Assembly: GCA_017525805.1 (NCBI GenBank)
Contig: JAFXSH010000152.1
Location: forward strand, 14,180 to 78,179
Direction: 5' to 3'
From: Clostridia bacterium
GTDB lineage: Bacteria > Bacillota_A > Clostridia > Christensenellales > Aristaeellaceae
DNA length: 64,000 bases
Every line of letters begins with the position of its first letter. Position 1 is the stretch's first letter. Made by a program: the position numbers and the translations under genes. The notes below the pieces were generated by a model. It saw only the letters and a list, made by a program, of their open reading frames with translations. It was not told the origin of the DNA and ran no database searches. Of the stretch, positions 54,313 to 61,433 are shown piece after piece.

Positions 54313-54831
54313 TCATCCCAGCCGGTATCTGTAATCAAGCGCTTTTACAACTTCGTATTCCACCCACGTCCGCACAGGGCGGCCTGCGAAAGGAATTTCG
54401 ATCTGCATCCGCATGTTCCGCCGGTTGACCTTGAGGATTTTTGTTTCCACTCCTTCAAAAGCCCCCTGGCAGATGCGGATCATCTGTCCTTCTTCATATA
54501 CCTTGGTTTTTCCGATCACGCCGTCCTTTTGCAGCAGCATCAGGGCAAACTGTTCGTCGCTGCCGGTCAGCTCGTACTGCTTGTCCTGGGAGGACAGGCA
54601 GCGGATGATTCCCTGGATGGAACGAAGCAAAGAAACATCCAGCGGATCATTCTCCAAATATACAAACACATAGCCCGGAAGCAGATCGTGGACGATATCC
54701 ACCATTTTGCCTTTTGACCAGGTATGCTGCACCTGCTTGGGAGAAAGCGCGCGGCAGGAAATCTTGCGCGTGATGGCTTTTGCCACAGGATCGCATTTCC
54801 CCGTTTCGCAGAAAAGGCAATAGGTATACAT
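54313..54831 (-). CDS. loaP: LoaP-type NusG paralogue, processive antitermination factor
   Basis: 172 residues. NusG N-terminal domain (YCLFCETGKCDPVAKAI, DLLPGYVFVYLEN) followed by a KOW domain (EGQMIRICQGAFEGVETKILKVN). The CETGK start and the large divergence from housekeeping NusG are typical of LoaP, which in Bacillota binds a leader hairpin and carries RNA polymerase through long polysaccharide or antibiotic operons. ATG at 54831 with GGAGGGG 6 nt upstream is preferred to ATGs farther upstream. It is flanked by its own promoter and terminator, and no long operon adjoins it. Confidence 0.83.
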   Translation of the reverse strand: MYTYCLFCETGKCDPVAKAITRKISCRALSPKQVQHTWSKGKMVDIVHDLLPGYVFVYLENDPLDVSLLRSIQGIIRCLSSQDKQYELTGSDEQFALMLLQKDGVIGKTKVYEEGQMIRICQGAFEGVETKILKVNRRNMRMQIEIPFAGRPVRTWVEYEVVKALDYRYRLG

Positions 54832-54890
54832 ATCCATCCCCTCCATGGCATGGCAAAGGATGGCCATTGAACCATCCTCTCGGCCCATGA

Positions 54891-54919
54891 ATTGTAGCAT
54901 GATGTGCCCCATAAATCAA
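54891..54919 (-). promoter_or_regulatory. Predicted promoter of loaP
   Basis: On the minus strand TTGATT (54914-54919), 17 bp and TACAAT (54891-54896), giving a leader of about 50 nt. Confidence 0.7.
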
Positions 54920-54993
54920 TATAAAACTGTATAAACTTGTATGGAATCAGGATGTTTGGCAAACAAAAAATCGAAAAAAAGCGGGCGGCATGC

Positions 54994-55022
54994 TTGATTT
55001 TTGTCAGGAATCCACATACAAT
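54994..55022 (+). promoter_or_regulatory. Predicted promoter of the anchored hydrolase
   Basis: TTGATT (54994-54999), 17 bp and TACAAT (55017-55022), 34 bp before the start codon. It faces away from the loaP promoter, which uses identical hexamers. Confidence 0.7.
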
Positions 55023-55056
55023 AAAAGAGACAAACCGGAACGCGGGAGGAGATACG

Positions 55057-55776
55057 ATGAAAAGAAAAACCGGCCCCCTTATCGTTATCGCAGCATTTTT
55101 GATTGCCCTCTCCGCTGGGTTTCTGGTGTATACGGGCATATACTACCATGCGGACGCCCTCGCGATCGCGGCGCTTGCATCCGATGAACAAGTTGCCGTT
55201 TCGCAAACGTCCTACGGCTGGTATTTTGACGGCCCGTCCGAAGATCGCGCGCTTGTTTTTTATCCCGGCGCGAAGGTGGAAGAAACAGCTTATGCCCCTT
55301 TCCTCCACGCTCTCGCGGCGCGGGGGATCGATGTGTGCCTTGTAGAAATGCCCTTCCGTTTAGCGATACTTGGGATCAACAGCGCGGAAAGCGTGATCAC
55401 GCGGCACGATTACGCCCATTGGTATATCGGCGGGCACTCTATGGGCGGCGCTGCCGCCGCGATTTACGCCGCGAACCATCCCGGACAAATCGAGGAACTT
55501 ATTCTGTGCGCCGCGTATCCTACCAAGACCCTTCCGGCGGATATGGCGGTCATTTCACTGTATGGTTCGGAAGACAAGGTGATCACTTTATCCAATATAG
55601 AAAAAGGACGAAGCTTTGTGGCTTCGCCCTCTTATGTCGAATACGTGATCAACGGCGGCAATCACGCGCAGTTTGGGAATTATGGAGCGCAGCGCGGAGA
55701 CGGTCAGGCTTCTCTGTCTGCCCAGGACCAACAAACGGAAGCGATCGACGTGATTCTGAAAGAAGTGCCGCGGTAG
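55057..55776 (+). CDS. Membrane-anchored alpha/beta-hydrolase
   Basis: 239 residues with an N-terminal uncleaved or signal segment (about 6-30) and an alpha/beta-hydrolase fold: FYPGAKVEETAY at the oxyanion site, nucleophile Ser in GGHSMGGAAAA, an acid in YGSEDKV and His in GGNHAQFG. This matches the PF12695-type family of small exported hydrolases. Start ATG at 55057 with GGGAGGAG upstream. Convergent with the GGDEF/EAL gene, with 16 bp between the stops and no clear terminator. Confidence 0.85.
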   Translation: MKRKTGPLIVIAAFLIALSAGFLVYTGIYYHADALAIAALASDEQVAVSQTSYGWYFDGPSEDRALVFYPGAKVEETAYAPFLHALAARGIDVCLVEMPFRLAILGINSAESVITRHDYAHWYIGGHSMGGAAAAIYAANHPGQIEELILCAAYPTKTLPADMAVISLYGSEDKVITLSNIEKGRSFVASPSYVEYVINGGNHAQFGNYGAQRGDGQASLSAQDQQTEAIDVILKEVPR

Positions 55777-55792
55777 GCGTATTTGCCATCCG

Positions 55793-58700
55793 TCATTCGT
55801 TGCCCGTCGCTTTCAGGCTGCTTTTATTCTCATACATATTGCGGTCCGCGCGTTCAAATACCGGGGCCACGCATTCATCCATCTCGTATTTCGCCATCCC
55901 GCAGGCAATCACGACCTCGCCGGTGCGGGACGCCGAATGGTTATGGTCGTTCACTTTTTGAATCAGTTCTTCGATGCGCGCGTAATCCTTTCCCTGGGCG
56001 ATCACCGCGAACTCGTCTCCGCCCACACGGAAGACGGGGCTGTGGGAGAAGATATCGCAGATGACTGCGCAGGCTTCGCGGATGTATTGGTCTCCGGCCT
56101 GATGTCCGGCGGTATCGTTGACCTTTTTCAGATCGTTCACGTCAAAAATCACGACGGCAAAAGGCGATTGACGGTGCTCCGCGATCTCGCGGTCCATTTG
56201 CGTTTCCACCATTAAATAAGCATGCCTGTTTTTGACGCCTGTCAGCGCGTCGATATTGGCCTGAGACTGCGCCTGCGCCAGGCGCTTTTCTAATGCCTCC
56301 TCCTGCCGCACCTGCACATCGATATTGTTGAGGCCAACGATCAGCCGGGGGCCTTCCTTTTCCTCCACCATGGCGGCTTTCATCTGTACATGAATGGGCT
56401 TGCCATCCATCATAAAGCGGTAACCCAAGGTAAAGATGCCGCTGCTTTCGATTTCCGCCAGGATGTTTTCTTTGGTGAAGGCCGTGAGGAACCGGTTCAG
56501 ATCCTCCGGATAATTATAGAGGCTGGCCACTTCCCGCACCTTGTCAAAGAAGTTCTTGCCCTTTTTCGCCTGCGCGAAGCCCTTCTCATAATCGTCGGTG
56601 GCGCTGAACTCGCGGTAGCTGTTTGTTTCCGGATCAACCACATACACGACGATAAAGTTGCCTGTGAGGGCGTGGAGGCGGGCGTAAACGATGCGTTCCT
56701 CTTGAATCCTCTCTTCCGCGCGGCGCTGCCGCATCAGCTCATCCACATCTGAAATGGACAGGACAACGAAACGGGCATCATCCTCCATGCGGGAGATTTT
56801 CATCTGAACATAGAACGGCGTTCCCTTTTCAATCCTGCGATAGGTCAATTCAAATACCCTGTTATGATCCAGAGTTTCGCTGAGGAACGCGCGGTTCATT
56901 ACCTTTAAGTATTCATCCAGGTCATCCGGGTGTATATACAGATTTGCTTCCTGCTTGCAGCGCTCGAAGAAATCGTCCCCTCTTCTGGCCTCAGTGAGCA
57001 CGCCGCGTTCATCGTCGGTATGAAACGCGATGAATTCATCTGTTTCCATATTGACGTAGTACAGGTCCGTACAGTCTCTGGCCAGGGCGTGGGCGACATG
57101 GGTATAAATGGTGGCGGTGCTGCTTGCCTTTTTATATGCTTTTTCCAGCTTGCGCCGGTATTCTTCCTCGTCGTTGGTGATGCCAAGAATGATTTTTTCT
57201 CCGTCGCCTTCCTGGATCAGCGTGGCCCGCAGGCTGACCGGCATGGGTTTTCCATCCATGAGCATCCGGTAATTGTGGATAATGGAACCGTCCTTTTTAA
57301 TTTCCGCCAGCATGTTTTCTTTCGTGATGACCCGCAAATGCCGCTCCAGATCCTCCGGTGCGATGGCCTTGGGGGAATCGTGCAGCACGTCGGCAAAGAA
57401 ATCCTCTCCCCGCTTTGCCAGGCCGAAATCCTCATACGCTTTCGCCGCGCTATACTGTGTGTAATGGTTCGTTACGGGGTCGATGGTATAGAGCACAAGA
57501 TAGTCAGGCGACAGCGCGGCGATCCTTCCCAAAGATGTTTTTTCCTGCCGGAGCCTTTTTTCTTCCTCCTGCTGCTTCATCTGCGCGTCGATCATGCTGA
57601 TACCAAGGATCAGACGGTTGCCGTTTTTCATCCTGGTGATTTTCATATTCACATACAGAGGCGTCCCCGTATCGATCAGCCGATAGGTAGTCGTGAACAC
57701 GCCCTGCGTATCCACATCCCGGAGAACATTCTCTTTTGTAAACAGCGCCAGGAATGGCTCCCTGTCCTCAGCATAGATGCTCGTCATCGTGTCGCGCCGC
57801 GCCGATTCAAAGAAATCCGCGCCGCGCCGCTTGACAGACAGCTCTTCGCCGCCGACCTGGGACGAGTATTCGACATAATCATTTGTATCCAGGTCGATCA
57901 CATAGATATTATAGTAGTCGGCGGCAAGGGCTCTGGCGATATCCGCGTAAGTTGTATTCTCGCCCGGTTCCGTGATGGAGAGCACGGCGAAAGCAAATGA
58001 ATCCTTACCATTCACCGGATTATGCACGATCCGCCGCAGGAAGGAATGAACGACGGAGCCGTCCTCCAGCTCTTCGTCGATAAATGCGCGGTTTTCACTT
58101 TTCCGGCACTGGGCGATGGCTTTCATGATATCGGACCCATGGCCGTCGACCATCATGGAGTATTCCAAATCCGGATCGGAAATTTCTAACTGAAAAGCGC
58201 GTTTCATGAAATCCCGGAAGGATTGGTTGCTGCGGACGTACCGGACTTTGTCGCCCTCGCTGTTCACTTCCATAATACCCATGGGGAGGGTATCAAAGGT
58301 ATTCTTGGTCACGCTGCCGTCCATATTGGCCAGGAAGGAGAGGTCGTAGAGGTTGACCCTTCCCATAGTGTCATAATAGGCGGATTGCCGCAGGTCTTCA
58401 ATTCCATCCTGGATCGTTACCGTGTATTTTTCCATGATCTGCGCGGGCGGCGCGGGTTTCATAAAGTAGAATCCCTGCAGCTTGGCGCACCCGATTTCCT
58501 GGAGGAAACGGACCTGGCCTTCCGTTTCCACGCCTTCACAGACGGTGTCCACCCCCAAAGACGTGGCCATCTTCATCATTTCTGTGAGGATGATTTTCCC
58601 TTCGTCGCCCTGATCGAGCCGCCGCATAAAGCCCATGTCGAATTTGATCAGGTCAAACTTGATGCTTTGCAGCACATCCAGAGAGGAATATCCGCTTCCG

Positions 58701-60142
58701 AAATCATCCATCCATACCTGGAATCCCTGGGCGCGGAAGCGTTCCACCTGTTCTTTGATATAATCGAAATCGCTGCCCACGACGCTCTCCGTGATTTCGA
58801 TATGGACCAGTTTCCGGTCAACATTCGCTTCATCCACCAGGGCGCAGATTTCATTCACAAGATCACAGGCGTCGAAATCCATGCGGGAAAAGTTGATGGA
58901 AACAGGGATGATCTCGATCCCGGCGGCTTTGTTGGCTTTTATGTCTCTCAAAACCTGCCGCACCACGCACAGGTCCAGCTTGGGGATCAGCATGGCTTCC
59001 TCCAAAATCGGGATAAACGACGCAGGCATCAGCAAGCCGCGGACAGGATCATGCCAGCGGGCCAGCGCCTCCACGTCGCACACCTTGCCGTTGGCCGAAC
59101 GGACGATGGGCTGGTAATACACCCGAATCCAGCCCTCTTCAATGGCTCTGTCCAGGTTATCGATGATTTCCTGGCGGTTTTTCTCCTCCGCCAGCATTTC
59201 CATGTCAAAAAACGAATAGTAGGATTCCTTGCTCTTTTTCCGCACGTCCGCCGCAAGCCTGGCGCGGTCGCAGGCCACCCCGATCTCCACTTTTTCGATC
59301 CGATCCAGGTAAATGCCGATTCTGAGGGGCAGGCTTTTCCCTTCGTTCGCATCGGCGCATTCCGAGATCACCGTGTCAAGGCGCTCCTGTAATCCCGCTT
59401 CGGGCGCGAACACAGCAAAATGATCCTGCGCGAAACGGGCGCAGTTTTCGCTGCTGAAATGCTTCGCCAAAATAGACGCCACAGCGCGGATCAGCCGGTC
59501 GCCCTCGGCGAAACCATGCCGCCGATTAAACCGTTTGAGGCCGGTCAGGTCAAAATAGATCATGGCGAAATCTATTTTTTGCTCCCGCATCCTTTTGCGG
59601 CCTGCCTCCGCCAGTTCATAGAAATAGGCCATATTGGGCAGACCGGTCATATAGTCGTAATACGAGCCGCGGTACTGGCTTTCTTCCTGAAAAAAGCTGT
59701 TCAGCGTCTGGTTCAGCACGCTTTCGTATGTTCCCCGGTCCACCGCGCAGGCGCCCTCGTTGGCGTACCAGGTCAGGCAAAGGCGCACCCCCGGCTTCGG
59801 ATAGATGCTTTTGCCGTAGGCGTGCAGGATGATGTAATCCGGGCCCTTTAAAGTACGGGTGCGGTAAACGATATCGTAGGGAGCGTCGAACGCGGCGAAG
59901 CGATAAGCGGCGTCGGCCACCCGCGTTTTATCGTCCGGATGGGTAGCACGGTACATATCGTTGTCCATGACGCGATAAGCGTCCTCTAACTTTTGGAAGC
60001 CGAATTCATCACAAAGCCCCTGTGAGAGCGCGATGGTCACCACCCGTTTGTCAATGTACTGATAAATGGCAAACGGAATGGACAGGTGTTCCAGTATTTC
60101 CTGCGTCTTCTGATCAAAACTGAATTTTTTTGTGTGGTCCAT
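55793..60142 (-). CDS. Large GGDEF/EAL protein with PAS-like repeats
   Basis: 1449 residues, no membrane segment seen. Order: PAS-like (about 15-130); degenerate GGDEF (motif AQDHF at 238-242); EAL domain with EAL at 358-360, Asn417, Glu449, DDFGSG at 479-484, Lys500 and Gln556, apparently intact; a further PAS-like part; four copies of an about 140-residue module, each with a GxxFF and a FTKEN-type motif; and a C-terminal GGDEF with intact GGDEF at 1374-1378. It probably both makes and degrades cyclic di-GMP in response to cytoplasmic signals. ATG at 60142 with AGGAGG 7 nt upstream. Confidence 0.92.
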   Translation of the reverse strand: MDHTKKFSFDQKTQEILEHLSIPFAIYQYIDKRVVTIALSQGLCDEFGFQKLEDAYRVMDNDMYRATHPDDKTRVADAAYRFAAFDAPYDIVYRTRTLKGPDYIILHAYGKSIYPKPGVRLCLTWYANEGACAVDRGTYESVLNQTLNSFFQEESQYRGSYYDYMTGLPNMAYFYELAEAGRKRMREQKIDFAMIYFDLTGLKRFNRRHGFAEGDRLIRAVASILAKHFSSENCARFAQDHFAVFAPEAGLQERLDTVISECADANEGKSLPLRIGIYLDRIEKVEIGVACDRARLAADVRKKSKESYYSFFDMEMLAEEKNRQEIIDNLDRAIEEGWIRVYYQPIVRSANGKVCDVEALARWHDPVRGLLMPASFIPILEEAMLIPKLDLCVVRQVLRDIKANKAAGIEIIPVSINFSRMDFDACDLVNEICALVDEANVDRKLVHIEITESVVGSDFDYIKEQVERFRAQGFQVWMDDFGSGYSSLDVLQSIKFDLIKFDMGFMRRLDQGDEGKIILTEMMKMATSLGVDTVCEGVETEGQVRFLQEIGCAKLQGFYFMKPAPPAQIMEKYTVTIQDGIEDLRQSAYYDTMGRVNLYDLSFLANMDGSVTKNTFDTLPMGIMEVNSEGDKVRYVRSNQSFRDFMKRAFQLEISDPDLEYSMMVDGHGSDIMKAIAQCRKSENRAFIDEELEDGSVVHSFLRRIVHNPVNGKDSFAFAVLSITEPGENTTYADIARALAADYYNIYVIDLDTNDYVEYSSQVGGEELSVKRRGADFFESARRDTMTSIYAEDREPFLALFTKENVLRDVDTQGVFTTTYRLIDTGTPLYVNMKITRMKNGNRLILGISMIDAQMKQQEEEKRLRQEKTSLGRIAALSPDYLVLYTIDPVTNHYTQYSAAKAYEDFGLAKRGEDFFADVLHDSPKAIAPEDLERHLRVITKENMLAEIKKDGSIIHNYRMLMDGKPMPVSLRATLIQEGDGEKIILGITNDEEEYRRKLEKAYKKASSTATIYTHVAHALARDCTDLYYVNMETDEFIAFHTDDERGVLTEARRGDDFFERCKQEANLYIHPDDLDEYLKVMNRAFLSETLDHNRVFELTYRRIEKGTPFYVQMKISRMEDDARFVVLSISDVDELMRQRRAEERIQEERIVYARLHALTGNFIVVYVVDPETNSYREFSATDDYEKGFAQAKKGKNFFDKVREVASLYNYPEDLNRFLTAFTKENILAEIESSGIFTLGYRFMMDGKPIHVQMKAAMVEEKEGPRLIVGLNNIDVQVRQEEALEKRLAQAQSQANIDALTGVKNRHAYLMVETQMDREIAEHRQSPFAVVIFDVNDLKKVNDTAGHQAGDQYIREACAVICDIFSHSPVFRVGGDEFAVIAQGKDYARIEELIQKVNDHNHSASRTGEVVIACGMAKYEMDECVAPVFERADRNMYENKSSLKATGNE

Positions 60143-60266
60143 GCCTGAGCCTCCTGGGTAAAGACTTGACACCATGTACAGCCGCCCGGATCGTTTATTG
60201 ATCTATCTTTCCGGCTATCAAAATATAATCGCGTTCTCCATGAGTATTTCATTGCTTTCAAAAATC

Positions 60267-60295
60267 ATTGTAACAGATTTTGCGCTGTTTTTCAA
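60267..60295 (-). promoter_or_regulatory. Predicted promoter of the GGDEF/EAL gene
   Basis: On the minus strand TTGAAA (60290-60295), 17 bp and TACAAT (60267-60272), with a leader of about 115 nt. No cyclic di-GMP riboswitch core was found. Confidence 0.78.
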
Positions 60296-60370
60296 GTTTT
60301 TCCTGATCAACAGGGAAAAAAGGTGAAACCATTTTTTTCGTAAAAAACCGATGAAAATTGTTACAGAATA

Positions 60371-60399
60371 TTGACAGAAATAAGAAGATATGGTAGAAT
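60371..60399 (+). promoter_or_regulatory. Strong predicted promoter of the 57-residue protein
   Basis: TTGACA (60371-60376), 17 bp and TAGAAT (60394-60399). Divergent from the GGDEF/EAL promoter, 75 bp apart. Confidence 0.85.
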
Positions 60400-60402
60400 A
60401 CC

Positions 60403-60418
60403 GATTGTCAAGGGACAA
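60403..60418 (+). promoter_or_regulatory. Palindrome at the transcription start
   Basis: ATTGTC-AAGG-GACAAT, a perfect 6-bp inverted repeat located at the expected transcription start of the strong promoter. The position suits a repressor site; the protein is unknown. Confidence 0.4.
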
Positions 60419-60529
60419 TATATAGTGTGCAGCAGAGCAGTCTGTGAATCGCTTTATTTGTCTGCGCGGATTTGCAGGGATGTCAGGCAGGGTACAGATG
60501 GAAGAAGAAAGACAGCGGAGGGAAAGGCT

Positions 60530-60703
60530 ATGAGCTTTGAACGGGGGATCACAGTTCTGTGCAGGGACTTCGGAGAAGGCGTCGTCATCAATCTGCCCAT
60601 TCACAACAAAATCGTCGTCCGCTTCCCGGACGGGGTCGTGCGCTATTTCTGGCCGGACGATGTGGCCAGCGGGGCCATCCAGGTGAAGCCAAACAAGAAT
60701 TGA
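60530..60703 (+). CDS. 57-residue protein, small beta-barrel-like, unknown
   Basis: Starts at an ATG with GGAGG 8 nt upstream. The sequence (GITVLCRDFGEGVVINL, NKIVVRFPDGVVRYFWPDDV) suggests four short beta strands like a Tudor/KOW-type barrel. It has a strong promoter, a leader of about 125 nt and a terminator, so it is a genuine expressed unit. No family recognised with certainty; an RNA- or polymerase-associated role would be guesswork. Confidence 0.75.
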   Translation: MSFERGITVLCRDFGEGVVINLPIHNKIVVRFPDGVVRYFWPDDVASGAIQVKPNKN

Positions 60704-60769
60704 TTCGGGAAAACGAACCAAGGAACGGAAAAACCGGTATACTGGAAGAAAGAACACTGGAAAAACATT

Positions 60770-60808
60770 CGCCGCAGACGAACAAACACGTTCGCTGCGG
60801 CGTTTCTT
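60770..60808 (+). terminator. Terminator between the small protein and the convergent exported protein
   Basis: CGCCGCAG-a-CGAA (60770-60782) pairs with TTCG-CTGCGGCG (60791-60802) with one bulged A, then TTTCTTC. On the minus strand the tail is weaker (AATGTTTTT), so it may act in both directions. Confidence 0.8.
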
Positions 60809-60840
60809 CATGTATCCCCGCTTGGGGATTCGTTCGCCGG

Positions 60841-61389
60841 TCACTCCCCGGCAGTGTAGGGCTGCACCGAGGCGGCGATGATCCGGGCCACGGCGCTGAA
60901 CACATAATCGGAGGCGGGGTAGAAATCGAAGGAGAGCACGTAGCCGCCTTCCACCAGGAAGGAGACGTGCAGGATATCCTCATACGCAAAGACACAGGCG
61001 GACAGGCCGTTGATGACCATGATCTGGCTGTCCGCGCCCAGCTGGCTGATGATCCCCGCGAAATCCCCGATCTCCTCCGCGTCCAGCTCATAGAAGCTGA
61101 TGAAGAATCCGCCGCCGGTTTCCATTTGGAACGCCGCCAGCATGTTGGTTTCCCCATAGGTAGCGTCGATATCGGCGGGCTGCAGGGCCGTGGGCACCCA
61201 GAACGCCATCGCCATGCCGTCCAGGGTGTAGAAATCTCCCGTCAGCCCCAGGGCGGTGATTTCCGGGGCCAGCTCCGCCCAATTGACGGTGACCGGCTTC
61301 GCCGGGGCGGCCGCCGCTTCTTCCGCGGCGGCCAGGGTCACGCTCAGGGCCAGCGCCAGGGCCAGCAGCAGGGAAATGGTCTTTTTCAT
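60841..61389 (-). CDS. Small exported protein of unknown function
   Basis: 182 residues with a clear signal peptide (MKKTISLLLALALALSVTLA-like, about 22 residues), then an Ala/Pro-rich linker and a compact acidic domain (GDFYTLDGMAMAFWVPTAL, VINGLSACVFAYEDI). No anchor or enzyme motif. AAAGGAGG precedes the ATG. It lies 44 bp downstream of the surface-protein gene and is probably co-transcribed with it. Confidence 0.8.
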   Translation of the reverse strand: MKKTISLLLALALALSVTLAAAEEAAAAPAKPVTVNWAELAPEITALGLTGDFYTLDGMAMAFWVPTALQPADIDATYGETNMLAAFQMETGGGFFISFYELDAEEIGDFAGIISQLGADSQIMVINGLSACVFAYEDILHVSFLVEGGYVLSFDFYPASDYVFSAVARIIAASVQPYTAGE

Positions 61390-61433
61390 GGTTCGTACTC
61401 CTCCTTTGTTATTGTGTTCCTTTTTTGTTCTTC

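Noticed and set aside
55857..56400. Cyclic di-GMP riboswitch near the GGDEF/EAL gene
   Set aside because: No GEMM core sequence was found in the gene's leader (60143-60266) or around it.
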